Shown: positions 12,270-24,000 of the stretch, in pieces
Layout: each line of letters begins with the position of its first letter
How positions within the stretch are numbered: the first letter of the stretch is position 1
Translations under genes and position numbers: made by a program
Notes under the pieces: model-generated
What the model saw: only the letters and a program-made list of their open reading frames with translations
The model's database searches: none
What the model was told of the DNA's origin: nothing
Assembly (NCBI GenBank): GCA_905250885.1
Contig: CAJNOQ010001688.1
Coordinates: 1-29,343 of the forward strand
Source of the DNA: Didymodactylos carnosus
Lineage: Eukaryota; Rotifera; Eurotatoria; Philodinida; Philodinidae
Direction: 5' to 3'
DNA length: 29,343 nt

Positions 12270-15200
12270 CTATGGTTCCTGTTCTTTCATTCTTGCTGTA
12301 CTTAAAACAACATAGGATTGTTGTAATTGAGTTTGTTTCTGTTGAAACAAAGCAACTGTGTTCAATGGCGTATCAACACTACTCATTTTTTTCACCAACT
12401 ATAAGTAAAATAAAGTAATTAAAAATAATTCATTTGGTACACAATCGTTAAAAAATATTTTATTTAACTTACTTCTTCTTCAATTAATTTTTTTGTTCGT
12501 TTTTCTGTTTTCTTTTTACCAGAATATTTACCGTGAAAACGACGTGATAAATATCGAAATGCTTCTTGGCTATTCATTCGTCGCCCAGCATCATCGGGAT
12601 ATTCTAATTCCACGTCTGGTCTATAGGCTTCTTTTTCTTTAAAATCTGTTAAAAAACCAGAACAGCACTCTCGTCGACTAAATTTATCATCAATATCACT
12701 AAAAATACAAACGATACTTTGTAAAATTCGTATTTGACAAGATGACAACTTACTAGTCATTTTTTTCTTCAATAATAGAATGTTTTGTCGATATTTCACT
12801 TGTTATACAAGCATTTTGTCGTCCTTTATCTTTTTCCAAATAGCCTAAAAATTTAAAAAAATCAACTAATGCATAGACATATATCAATTCAATCAGAAAT
12901 ATACCTTTTTGTTTTACTAGACGTAATGCATTCGCTAAACCACGATCGAGACCAGGCACCTCATCTAACACTAAATCTTCGAACTAAATAAGAAAAAGAA
13001 GAAAATTAAGATAGGTGTGACGATGAAATAATCCTCTATCAACGTACTCGAAATGGTATAATGCTTTTAATTGAATTATCTTCATCTCCGTTCATACGAC
13101 TGTTATTGTTGTTGTTGTCATCATCATCTTGTTCTGTAGCCATCGCATATTCTAACAATTCATCATCATGATCGAGAACTGTTGCTTGACGATGTGTTCG
13201 TTTAATTCGAGATCGAGTTATAGTTGGGCGATTAAATTTTGTATCTAGAACAAAGTGTTGAGCCAATAAATTTAAAGGTGCTGTTGTTGGCTTTGTCGAG
13301 GAAACAACGATAGCCGCATCTTCTCCCAAAGTTCGACAAAATTCTGACATTGTATCCAAAATAAGCCCTTGTTGTTTATCTTTAATTGATATTTCAACTG
13401 TTGACACTTTCGTTGGCTCTTCTTTTATATTCATCGTCAGTTTACGATCACGCTCTTCGATCAGTTCTGATAATGCCTAAAGAGAAAAAGAAAAAAAACT
13501 TGAAAACCATTTTCACCATCAGTTCTTAATTCTCAACTCAAAAACAACCTTTTCAGCAGATATTACATGTGTTCCTTTTGTTTTTAGTTTGATTGTTTTA
13601 TTGACAGCATCTTGCAACTCTTTGAATGTATCATCTTCTAATACGACATTTGATAAATCATATGGATCAATCAAATCAGCTAAAAGAAAACGATGTGTTT
13701 ATAAAAGAACCATCATAAGATGAGAAAATCTATCTTACAGTCCATGAGATCAGTATCTTCACGTTTCAAGTCATCAATAATAAGTCTATTTGTTCGATTT
13801 CTAAAGATGAAAAAAACTAGTGCCTATTAGAAGAAAACGGGAATTGTTTGTTCTTACTTTTGCCTCGCTATGATTTCTTTTGTTGTCGTTGTTGTCAATG
13901 ATTCAGTGGTACCAATATTGCCGTGATGATGCCGACTAACAGCTGCTGCAATATCCATTGCCAATAAATCATCAGGTTTTAATACTTTTCTCGTACGAAG
14001 TTTTTTCTTAATTACCTTTTTTGGTTTTCTAAATTGTTCCTAGAACGATAGATACATAAATCAGTTATTTGACATATGACTTTATGCTGATATAGAAGTA
14101 AACATACCAATTCATATTGCGTATAAAATTCGTTACGTGAATGCATACGTGAATGAAATTCTTGTCGCATACCATTCATAATGTTTTCATCACTTAAATC
14201 GTAAATGCCACCGGACTCTAATACATAAAAAATACTAACTAGAGACAAAATAGTCATCTTCAGGCCTCACGATAAATAATAAATCGTACAGTATCTGTTG
14301 CACAATCTTGGTGTCTCGATATACCAAAGATCTTACTCACGTTTTTTCTGCAAAGATGATGAGTCAACTTACCTAATTGAAATGATGATTTCTTTTTCTC
14401 ATCGTATTGATCAAGCAGACGAGATTCAGTAGGCTAAAAAAGGATGAATTAGAGCGAATAATTCAATTAGTATGTTCTTTTTAGAATGTCTTACCATTCC
14501 GAAATTATCAACATCGTTGTCTTCATCTTTGTACGCACAATAATGTCCACTTTTCTGTTTGCGATCTTCGGTCTTTTTCACAGTTCGTTCATCATCATCA
14601 GTATTTACATTAACTAACACATCATCATCTTCTAACATATCAGGTTCACCAGGTTTCTTCTCTCGAATAATGCCTAACAAATTTAAATTGAAAATTCATG
14701 TCAGAAGATGAATAAGAACTTCTATTATATAAATAGTTACTTTGATCTTTCAATGTTAATATTATCTGTTGACCTTCTTTGAACGTATCAGCAGAATGTT
14801 CGATGCGAAGTCCAGTTAAATCTTTCGATGTATACTTCTGAAAAGCACAAATCGATCAAATATAGTATTTTATGCACAACAAGTTCAGAGGACTAGCTAT
14901 ACAACTATAACAAAAACTGCATCATTCTGTGTATAGTGATTACGATTATCGGAGTGGCAGAGAAAAAGAGCGAAGGAGACGAAAGGAAGAGGAATTCTTC
15001 TATGTAAATAAGTTAGTCGAGCTGATATCGGCAGTAGTTTTCTCCAATTACTCTCTCTCAAACCAAGTAATTCCAAAACAACGATTGTTTAAATAAGAAA
15101 ATGTTATTTAGACAGATGGGCGAATCACTGTCTTGAGTCACTTAAAAAATCATTCACAATTTTTTAGTGTTAAAACGTTTCGAGCCACTTTAGTATCGTT

Positions 15201-17272
15201 CGATTCAGATTTGTTTGGGTGATAAAACTGACTTTGAAAAATTAGTTGCTTTTCAGTCGCTAGACCGACTCTCAGAAAGCGGTAACATATATTGCGATAT
15301 ATCCCTTCTTAGCCCAAACAAATCTGAATCGAACGGTACTAAAAGTAGCTCGAAAGGTTTTAATAGTAAAAAATTCTGGGTGAATTTTAAGTGACTTGGT
15401 CATCTCTGTATTTAGGTGACTAGGTATGTCTCTCTTTAATATTCTAAGTAACTAATTTGTGGTTGTCTTGTTAAATATTATGTAACATCCTATTATGAGC
15501 TCATGAATGTGGACGCTCGTTTAGTCAATTATTTTGCATTGAAAATAAACCAAGAGATAAACTTGATACAGACGCTTGATAGTGGCGTCGATTATATTGT
15601 CTCAATTTCTTTTAAAATTCCGCAGTGCTACAATCTAAGTTAATGAACCTTGCTAATCATTTATACTGATCGTGAAGTTGGTGATGTAAGTGTGAGTTTG
15701 AACATAAATAGAGATGCACAAAACTACTAGGATTTAAAACAGATTATGAGCACAAAGACCTAGAGGAAATTATTTCCCACGCTCTTACTCCAGCTCAATT
15801 GAGCGGTACTGTGACCTTACACCGTTTAACTGATCAATTCATTAATCATACTAAAAGAGAATTGCGTAAAAAACGTTCTACATTTATTAATCATACACAA
15901 GTGTTGAAGAATCCCTCTAGCTATAAGTCAGTGACGGATCCAGTCCGCGAGCGGTACGAGCGATCGCTCGTACCTTTTAACCAAAAAATTGTTTTTTCCC
16001 AGCAGATCTCGCTTAGAATAATTTGTTTCTATGACGACCACACGTATCTCGCACTTTTATCGTATACCGCATGTACCAAAAAACAATTCTGGATCCGCCA
16101 CTGCTATAAGTCAATTATTATTTGTAAACCAGATAAAGAAAATGGTGTTGTTATCGGATGATATCGGATGATGTCAATATTAATCTTTCCTTAACGAGTT
16201 ATACAACTTTTAAACATCTATTTATGCAAGTAATGAGGTATTAGCACAAAACATTTAAAGTTGAAAAATGTTGTTCAAAATATTAAAATGCGAACTGATT
16301 ACCTTTTCTTATTTTTCAACAACAATATCATGTATAGTAAGTGCCGTTCAAATATAATAACTTAATCAAGAAATCAAATGATTCTCAAACTAAAATAGTG
16401 TCGAATGAACTCAGTAGATCAATCTTTTCTCTCAGTCACAAATGAGCAAATGAGCAAAACATACTTTTTCTTTTGTTTTTATCAACTTTTCTGTTTCTTC
16501 TTTAACTAACTCTCCTAAACCAAATTCTTCATCCATCTTTTCGGGTAAATTTGCCTAAAATAGAATACAAAAACATTTAAAAGCCGAGTTAAATACTAGG
16601 AAATGTGACTACATACTCTTTCAACTGCTTTACGTTTTTCAATATCAACTCGACGCATTTTTTCAATCCATGCTGATGTTAATTCATCACTGTCAGCTAT
16701 ACTCAAAGATTTTGTACTTCTAAAAAAGTAACAGAAATGAAATAAGCCTTGTGCTTCGTGCATGTAAAACTAATTACTTACAAAAACTTTTCTTCTAATT
16801 GTCTTTTTTCTTTATGTAATGATAATTTATCTTTGATTTGCTGAGTGTGTTTTTTTTCCGTTAGACTAATTGCTGGACGATGAGTAAATACATCTTCACC
16901 ATTGTATATTATATTTTCTCCCTGTTGTTTCGATGGTTCTTCATTCAGCTTAGTTAGTGGTTTCATTCCCAATTGAGCACGAAGTTTACTAAAAGTAAAA
17001 AACAATTAAGTTTTTTGTCTTTTCGTTAAATTTTTATTTTAGCTTACTTTGTTTCACTAAAAGATAGCGATGATCGTTCTGTATCTCCACTATTCGCAGA
17101 ACAACCTTGAACTGATGGTGGCGGTGCATCTTCTCGAGCTACTTTACGTTCAATATATTCACGTTCACAACGTTTATCTAAATGAAGAAAAAAACATGAT
17201 GGTATCTATTAGTATTTATGTAACTAACTTACGTTCTTTTAAACCTTTGTAGTTTTTCGTATTCGAACCCAT
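12270..17272 (-). CDS. SART1: SART1/Snu66, U4/U6.U5 tri-snRNP protein
   Basis: SART1 (yeast Snu66) is a structural protein of the spliceosomal tri-snRNP, needed for its assembly and recruitment. Seventeen exons join in frame to 781 residues (human 800): 17272-17233, 17177-17048, 16988-16782, 16719-16617, 16554-16465, 14837-14741, 14673-14495, 14433-14373, 14217-14108, 14039-13858, 13800-13739, 13679-13549, 13476-13048, 12983-12905, 12844-12754, 12698-12473, 12398-12270. Signatures in order: [49 protein letters not shown] (about 508-515), [83 protein letters not shown]. The long His/Arg-Ser-rich N-terminal region of vertebrate SART1 is mostly absent, and exon 13 carries a low-complexity D/N run. 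Most introns are 50-150 bp, but intron 5 (14838-16464) is 1.6 kb and full of repeats. The ATG follows a splice acceptor by 14 nt. Confidence 0.95.
15110..15420. mobile_element. ~310-bp fold-back (palindromic) element in SART1 intron 5
   Basis: The left arm (about 15110-15223) and right arm (about 15307-15420) are inverted copies. The clearest block is CGATTCAGATTTGTTTGGG at 15200-15218 against its complement at 15313-15331. Similarity continues outward through TCGAGCCACTTT / TCGAGCTACTTT and AGTCACTTAAAA. The roughly 80-bp spacer has no coding content. It is a MITE-like element; no clear target duplication was identified. Confidence 0.7.
15929..16103. mobile_element. 175-bp hAT-like MITE nested in the retroelement fragment
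   Basis: The terminal inverted repeats are 15 bp, CAGTGACGGATCCAG at the left and CAGTGGCGGATCCAG (reversed right end), with one mismatch. The element is flanked by a perfect 8-bp duplication CTATAAGT at 15921-15928 and 16104-16111. An 8-bp duplication with CAGTG-type ends is typical of hAT elements. There is no transposase inside, so it is non-autonomous. It carries a perfect 22-bp palindrome near its left end. Confidence 0.88.
15953..15974. repeat. perfect 22-bp palindrome inside the hAT-like MITE
   Basis: GGTACGAGCGA is followed directly by its exact reverse complement TCGCTCGTACC with no spacer. It could be a subterminal transposase-binding site or simply a hairpin. Confidence 0.85.
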
Positions 17273-17288
17273 AGCTAAGTTTTAATCT

Positions 17289-17929
17289 GAAAATAATGAA
17301 CGATATTAAAAAAGAAAATAAGAAAAAAAAGCAAAAAGCAACTAGACTTCGGTAAACGCGAACAATTTAAACAAATAGATCATCCATAAATGTGGACCGA
17401 TGAACATTAAAGGGATAAGTTCAGTTGATGATCACTCATCTCCACGCTTCGAAGTGCATCCGAACTCCAGAGTAAGAAATGGTGGGATATCTTCCGAATT
17501 TCGAACAGCGTTGTCCGATTAGCGTGAAGAAAGTTTCGACAATGTCCGTGGATTGCTGGAATTTTCATCTTGCTGAAAATTTGTCGACCCTTTTTATGAG
17601 TACAACAAATATTATAATTATTCTGCTGATAACTGATCTAAAAGCTATTATGAGCAGCTAATTTAGATACTTACAACCAGTAAGCTGTCTGTTAGAATAT
17701 TCGATAGTCTTTTAAATATCGACGTACGCACGCAAATTTTTCACTTCTTTAAAAACATGTCTATCAAAAAACCTCCCCACTTCTCTCAAAAGCAATCGCA
17801 AATCCTGAATTTTGAAGACCATAATCAGAACTGTGGAAGCCGTTGCAAACTATAAGCATAAACTGAAGTCGTATTTTAACGATTATCGAATTAACAGTCT
17901 TACTCGTCAAAAGTCATCAGTATAATATT
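17289..17929. other. gene-free stretch upstream of SART1
   Basis: It should contain the SART1 promoter. No TATA-like motif stands out, and I see no coding exon or repeat. The acceptor TTATTTTCAG (minus strand, ending at 17287) borders it. Confidence 0.45.
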
Positions 17930-18227
17930 CTACCCTAGTGAATGTACTTGACGCAAGTACTTGCCTAAGTAATGTCCATAGTACTTACAATTTTGTCCCA
18001 AGTCACATAAAAAATTCAAGTACTTGTGCAAGTAAATTTAAGTACTTGTCACGTATTTTTGACCCAGTCAAAATGTAGTGGGATTTCTTTATTTCAATTG
18101 CGGGAGTGTCACGCAAACTATGGATACTTCTAAGTCCAAGTACTTGCCTAAAAGTAATGTCCATAGTACTTGCGACTTTTTCGTATCCAAGTACTTGGCC
18201 TCAAGTACATTCACTAGCATAGGGTAG
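17930..18227. mobile_element. ~298-bp MITE built from CAAGTACTTG palindromes
   Basis: The left end reads CTACCCTAGTGAATGTACTTG and the reversed right end CTACCCTATGCTAGTGAATG followed by TACTTGAGG, the same terminus with a 4-base difference. The interior repeats the 10-bp palindrome CAAGTACTTG or close variants at about 17955, 18018, 18046, 18138 and 18187. ATGTCCATAGTACTT occurs twice. No coding capacity. The regular short palindromes are unusual for a simple MITE. Confidence 0.75.
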
Positions 18228-18893
18228 TGGTTACGTAACGTAATGTAACTCACATTGACGGCGCGCTACCACTATACACGGAGTGTCACGACTCAAAAAA
18301 AAACTCTACGAAACATGAAAAATATAATGAAACATTAAGTAAGTATTTATGTTAATCTTCTATTCGTTTTTATTTGTCTAAAAGCAAAGCCGCAAACGAT
18401 TTTTTTTGCCGCCATGGAATAGACATTATTTCCTTCAACCGTTTCAACAGACCGAAAGGTGTCGATATCCACAGTGTTTATTTTTCCGCTACTAATTTTT
18501 AACTACTCCTTCTGGTAGAAAAAGAAATATTCAGCAAATTATGTACAGACAACTACAGCAAACATTACACAATCAACTTAGACGCTTATTAATGACACCA
18601 ATACCAAAAAGATTAATCTAATATCGCATTTCAACTTCTATGCCTTTCCCATACAATTATGAAAAAATGAGACCTCTAAAAATCGAGAAGGAGGATTCTC
18701 CTGGTTTGTGACTAGTTATCGATAGAGGGTGTTAACAAATCTGAGAGACTGGCGACTTTCTATTCTAGTGAAATTTCTTGTAAATAAGACCTTGAGTACA
18801 AAACTTTTTACATTTTATTTTCCTATCAGTATATGATAGACATTAGACATATGATTGTAAGTGGCCGTAGACTAGGTTTTTTTAGATTAAAAG
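18228..18893. other. gene-free stretch
   Basis: No supported gene or repeat. The small open frame starting near 18833 runs into the following palindromic element and shows no domain. Confidence 0.4.
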
Positions 18894-19438
18894 CATATCA
18901 CCGGAAAAAGAATAAAATTGGTTTTGAGTTGCTGAAAAGTACTTTTTCGTATTCAACACCAGGGTTCCCGATCAGGAGGGGAGGGTGCTCCCCCCCTAAA
19001 AAACTTTTTGGACTTTCTGCTAAAGTTTTTGACGATTTTCCACCAGCAAGTTTCTGCCAGAAAATTTCAAAAGCTTTTTTTCGTCAGCCACTTTCTACGA
19101 AGCAAACTTTTTAGGTCCTCCCATCCCTAAGAACAATCGGAAACCCTGTTCAGCACACTTGATAACCCAGAAGATTTTCTATTTTTGGTAAGAAGTACTG
19201 CCAAAAGTTTAGGAACAAAATGGCGAAAAAAACTTCCTGTCGGAAAATAATATTAGTTTGATAAATTTTCCTAAAACTGTTGGAAGTACTCCTTGGCAAA
19301 AAAAGAAAATCTTCTGGGTTATCGAGTGTGTTGAATATGAAGTTCGTATTCAGCACATACGAATTACAGCAAAGTGCTTTTGAAAAGCACTTTTTTTAGC
19401 AACTCAAAACCAACTATACTTTTTTGTTTCAGTGATAT
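18894..19438. mobile_element. ~545-bp palindromic element with a nested insertion
   Basis: The outer arms match as inverted repeats: left TTGGTTTTGAGTTGCT (18918) against right AGCAACTCAAAACCAA (ending 19413). The inner arms match through CACACTTGATAACCCAGAAG (from about 19153) and its near-complement ending about 19331. The left arm is broken by a 189-bp insertion (18960-19148). Without the insertion the whole element is one long hairpin with a core of roughly 110 bp. No protein is encoded. Confidence 0.7.
18960..19148. mobile_element. 189-bp hAT-like MITE nested in the palindrome
   Basis: The ends are CAGGGTTCCCGATC and, reversed, CAGGGTTTCCGATT. The flanking 8-mers are TTCAACAC (18952-18959) and TTCAGCAC (19149-19156), matching at 7 of 8 positions, as expected for an aged hAT target duplication. 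There is no transposase. It is a second, sequence-distinct hAT-like family in the window. Confidence 0.75.
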
Positions 19439-19439
19439 A

Positions 19440-20108
19440 ATGTTAAAAGTGAGACTAAACACACTTAGTAGTGGAATTTTCAATGTAACCGATTTCTTGA
19501 TGTTATAAACGACTTTTTTCATAAACAAAATAGCATAAAAATAAACAAAAACTTCTTTTTCTTGGTAAATTTCATATAAAAAAACAACGTTCAGAAATAT
19601 AGAAAAATAAATGTTAGCACAAGAAAAGCATTCTATCCATGCTGTTCTTGTAAAGTCTACTGTCCAGGTTCAGTTGTCTCAGTCCGAACCAATATGGTGA
19701 AAATCTAGCTCGAGCTGCGATAACAAAAATGTTTTCGTGCTGATTCCGGCATTATTCAACGTCAGAGCTTACCGGAAATACAACGGACAATCATAGGAAA
19801 CGACTAGCTCCAACACCGGAACAGCCACTGGAATGATGGACTTGGGTGGTTTTAAGTAAACTAAACAGAGTTGTGAAGAGAATGTGTGCTGAAACTGTGC
19901 TCATCAAGTACGACTGTACAACTTTTTGACAAAAATGGATGAAATTGTTAAAATGTGTATACCGTAATATGACAAATATTTAGGTGGGACTACTCACAAA
20001 AAGTGGGATATCAAACAACCCTGTTGTAGATTCTTCTATGAATAGTTATCTTCAAGAAAGAAAAAGCTTCGAAGCTATTCTAAGGAGGAAACCTCGGGAA
20101 CTACGCTA
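19440..20108. other. gene-free stretch, possibly decayed mobile DNA
   Basis: No intact open frame. The segment about 19740-19990 is less AT-rich than its surroundings and may be old transposon coding sequence, but I cannot name a domain. Confidence 0.35.
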
Positions 20109-20637
20109 CCGCTTTTTCAGCCAAACTTAGTGGGTTATAGGTTATCAACTATGCTGAATCCGAATATCATAGTGATAGCTGCCCAGGGAGCGGTTTTCCA
20201 GAAAATCAGTTTTTCAGAAACTCTAAAAAGTTACCGAAGCCTTTCTTAATGAGGCATGATTGTAGCCCACAAATTTATAATTAAAATGAGACATCCTCCA
20301 GCTCTATACGATCTTTCTTTGCAAAGTTATAAAATTTACAAGAAAAGCCCTAAATGTTCATTATCAGCTCAAAAAGCTACAGAAATAAGAGGAAATTAAT
20401 TCTTGTAAATTCTATAACTTTGCAAAGAAAGATCGTATAGAGCTGGAGGATGTCTCATTTTAATCATAAATTTGGAGACTGCAATCATGGCTCATTAAGA
20501 AAGGTTTCGGTAAACTTTTTAGAGTTTCTGAAGAACTAGTTTTACAGAAAACCGCTCCCTGGACAGCTACCACTACGATATTCGGATTCAGCATAGTTGA
20601 TGACCTATAACCCGCTAATGTTTGGTTGAAAAAGCGA
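20109..20637. mobile_element. ~530-bp near-complete palindrome (fold-back element)
   Basis: The arms 20109-20352 and 20393-20637 are inverted copies with about 40 bp between them. Long matching blocks include TAAAATGAGACATCCTCCAG, continuing through CTCTATACGATCTTTCTTTG (about 20283-20323), against its complement at about 20421-20461. GGGAGCGGTTTTC is also shared (about 20187). It has no protein-coding capacity and abuts a non-LTR retrotransposon relic. Confidence 0.8.
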
Positions 20638-20832
20638 TGTGACACTTCGCGAGGTCCACTCGTAAGTGTGAAATTTGTTGCACTTATACAAGTATAAATG
20701 TGGAGCAAAATGGTGATCAAGAATTATAAACACCTTGGTGTGAAAAGTTAAAACGCTTCAAGGCATTGTCACTTCTTCAATTACTACATTTTCTGATAAG
20801 ATCTTACTGAAAAAATTTCGTCATGACTATTT

Positions 20833-21069
20833 CTGCGATTTTTGCCTATGACAAAACCCTAGCACAAGTGTACTAGAGGACTTTGAACATTTTTTCCTGA
20901 AGTGACCTACTTATAAGAGAGTCGTAAAATCCTGTTCGCCATGCTTGAAACTGCGAGCATACCTATGAGCTTAGATCATCTGTTACTGCGTTCTACTCTT
21001 AATCAAGCTGCAACTTATTTAATCTACAAAGCTGTTTGTCAGTTCATCACTGATACTGAGCGTTTTTGA
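20833..21069 (+). pseudogene. 3' end of a decayed non-LTR retrotransposon ORF2
   Basis: Reading on the plus strand gives CDFC, an in-frame TGA, QNPSTSVLEDFEHFFLK, a second TGA, then PTYKRVVKSCSPCLKLRAYL. After a frameshift it continues LDHLLLRSTLNQAATYLIY and ends ITDTERF-stop. The C-x2-C, then E-x-x-x-H-F-F-L-K-C-P pattern is that of the zinc-binding zf-RVT segment after the RT domain of LINE-type elements. Here the final Cys codon appears as TGA. Two internal stops and a frameshift mark it as dead. The RT domain itself is not visible upstream, where the palindrome begins. Confidence 0.55.
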
Positions 21070-24000
21070 TTAATTTCTGTACGTTTCATGACTGTTGCAC
21101 GCCTCTGATTATGTGTTCTTTCTATCTTATAAAAAGGTGTCTCTCTAGACGTTGCGATCTGCGTGTTCTTCTTGTTTTTAGTTATTTCAACTTCTGAATG
21201 TATTGTTTAAAACAATTCTGTTCTCTAACTGTGTCGTTTTTTGTTTTTTAATCTGATCCTTTCTCTCCCATTGTCATTTATGTTTGTCTTTTTGTTTTTT
21301 TCAGTATCTCCTCGTTCTTATTTGGAAAGTCAAAGAATAATATAATATAGTCCATAGGCCACGATTTTAATCTTTGTACTGTTCTTCTCTCTCCTACTAA
21401 ACAAAGTTATATCAACCAAGTTCTAGCCTTCTAGCATGCTAGCGGAGATATGTTATACGTCACAATGTGCAAGTATATTGTCGGCTGAGCCAAGATATGT
21501 AAACATAAGTAAGTTGTCAAAGATTATTATATGATTTGACAGTTATCATGCAATATATTAACACAAAAAGAAAATTGTCTTATAGTGATCATAATTAATT
21601 CTTATTCTTCAAAGTATGGATTCATTGCCATCGCTAATATGACTTCATAGCGATCGAGGTGTGACTTAAAGATTTTATCATGATCACTCACAACCATGAT
21701 CGTACCAATAGTCAACCAAGAAGATTGACTTGGGACACTACTCATCGAGATGATTAGTAAAAACAATTATGTACGTCATTATAGGATAAACAGAATCTTT
21801 GGCAGACTATACGATTATTTACTTCTGACAATAAATGAGTTTTCAACTTGTTATGACACTGTGCTAAGTGCTGTAATTTTGCAGCACTTTTTCTTAATTG
21901 CAGTTATGTGTGAGAGAGTATGTGGCATATTCGTTTTGGTTGCCCATTAACAATAGGTTACTGAATACTGGAAAACCAACAACAGTGTATTGATATTTGT
22001 AGACGAAGAACACTATCGACACTTGTGCCTTGCTTATGCAACATCAAAACTTACGCTCTCTTGTGACGATGGGCAATTTCTTGTAGACTATACTAAAATC
22101 GTGTGAGAGCACATTAATAAAAGGTTTAAGAAGCCAACTGTCTTTTCACCTATATTTGAAGAGTAAGTACCACAGGTCTAAATCATTTGTATGGCTTAAT
22201 CAATTTTTTCTTCTATACTATGATACAGAGATCAGTCCAAAAGCAGAGAATCTATGTCTGTTCTAACTGCATTTGGTTTTTTTGAATCGTCTTTCTATAA
22301 ATTTTTCCGACGAACAGATTTCTTATCCATGGGTCCAGACAATCATAAATTTTTTTATTAAATGTACATACGTAGATGTATATGATAGTTTCGTGCAGTT
22401 CCATTTTTTTTGTACAAAGCCTCGACTTGAGAAGATGCCACTCATGGTATAGAACATCAGAAGTTACCCAAAGATCTCCCAGCTGCTTTCTTGAAAAACT
22501 GTCCATTTTAATATTATTTATCTAATCCAGAAATCTTCACACACAGAGTCAGTCACCAGTACTATATAGTTGTTTTTGTTTGGTAATAATGCTCTAGTAA
22601 CTGAATTCAAGGAATGAAATTGTTTGTTTATATGTGTCTCAGTCTAACGTATTTTTTTTCTGTTACTTTATTGCAGCAAATCAAGAAAAAAAGGGTGTGA
22701 TAGAAACGCACAATAATACGAATCAGTAAAGTGATTCGCTTGTTCAATTCTAGCTTCATATCAAGTAAAGATTGATTTTTGTCTTTTGATTGTTTAAAGA
22801 ACAAAACAGTATAATAGAAATTGCATATTTTCGATTTCGTTCTGACTCAAGAAAAAGGTTAAATCACTCGCAATCCTGTCTGTCTGTTCTCTACAACTAT
22901 TGAGACTTTTTGTAGAATAACTGTAAGGATCGATCGTCATTTTATCAGTCGGATCATCAGTAATAATTTTTTCCTCAATTGCTTTTTTTAAAGTGTAGAA
23001 ATATGCACTACATAGTTGCTTTTGTTTGGTAATAATAAAGGACTTCTTCCGTGGTAAAACACGTTTCTTATACTTTTACTGTGGAGTTCAGAATGAGTTC
23101 ACCCTCACCCTCTCCCTCAACGAAAAATTTTTATAAAGTAACTTCAGACGTCTGTCACAGAAACAGAAATTATGCTTAGTCAAGGGTTTCATGAAACGTA
23201 CACTGTGTCTAAGACATTTTTCATGAATAAAACTGCAATACACAAAGCAGGCGCAAAATGGAAAATTCACATTTCTACAAGCTTAACTTTGAGCTCGGTT
23301 ATTGTCCAATATTCGTATGAAAATCGCCATATCATCTGTTAATATTTTGAAAAATGCTCATTTAAGAAAATATTTTCAAGTAAAGAAACAAGTACTTGAT
23401 TATAATTAGTTAATTACGTTGAACCGGTGTTTTTAGTATTATTTGTTTTTACTAGGGAAAATATTAGAATTCTTTGAATTTGTTTAATTGTACGTTTTAA
23501 ATACTTTTTTCCTTGAACATTGAAAATTTTTCACATACGAGAAAAAAAATGCATAGCTGGTCACCCCATTTCTGTCGCTAAAATTTTATATAAATTTATT
23601 GTGCAATGTGCATATACAAAAAATATGTACGTTGGTCTCTTTGAATTAATGTAAAAGACAAATTCACTCGAATAAGTTGGAAATCAAGCAAAAATTTTAA
23701 TTATTCATGTACATATATACAACCATCTTGCTACCCTTGATCGGCGTCGTGATGTTACATCAGTACGTTTTCGTTTGGAAAAAATCTCCTGTTTCTCTCT
23801 GCTTTCAAGAATTGAAACAATCCACGAACATACTAACTGCTTTGTGTCTCATAAAGTACTCAAAATTGGAGCAAAACTTTTTCTACAGAATTGAAGAGTA
23901 TCGAATTTTGTCGAAAACTAAAAAGTTCAAACAAACATCTTGAAAAAAACACACGTGCATACGTTATGATATCGATGATGACATTAATCTTTTCAGTACA

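Larger units (their letters stand above)
15730..16161 (+). pseudogene. retroelement coding fragment, Penelope-like, interrupted by a MITE
   Basis: After removing the 175-bp insertion at 15929-16103 and one target copy, one frame reads through [19 protein letters not shown], then [19 protein letters not shown], then [20 protein letters not shown] and a stop. The KPDK-x-NGVVI motif resembles the start of the reverse-transcriptase domain of Penelope-like elements (consensus K-x-DKG-x-x-VV/TVI), which are abundant in bdelloids. Both ends of the open reading are missing, so it is a dead 5' piece of an RT gene. It lies in antisense within SART1 intron 5. Assignment to Penelope-like rather than another RT class is tentative. 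Confidence 0.5.

Noticed and set aside
15799..16161. 120-codon open frame that looks like a gene on the strand opposite SART1
   Set aside because: Its middle is the 175-bp MITE insertion, so the apparent protein is a chimera of retroelement and MITE sequence.
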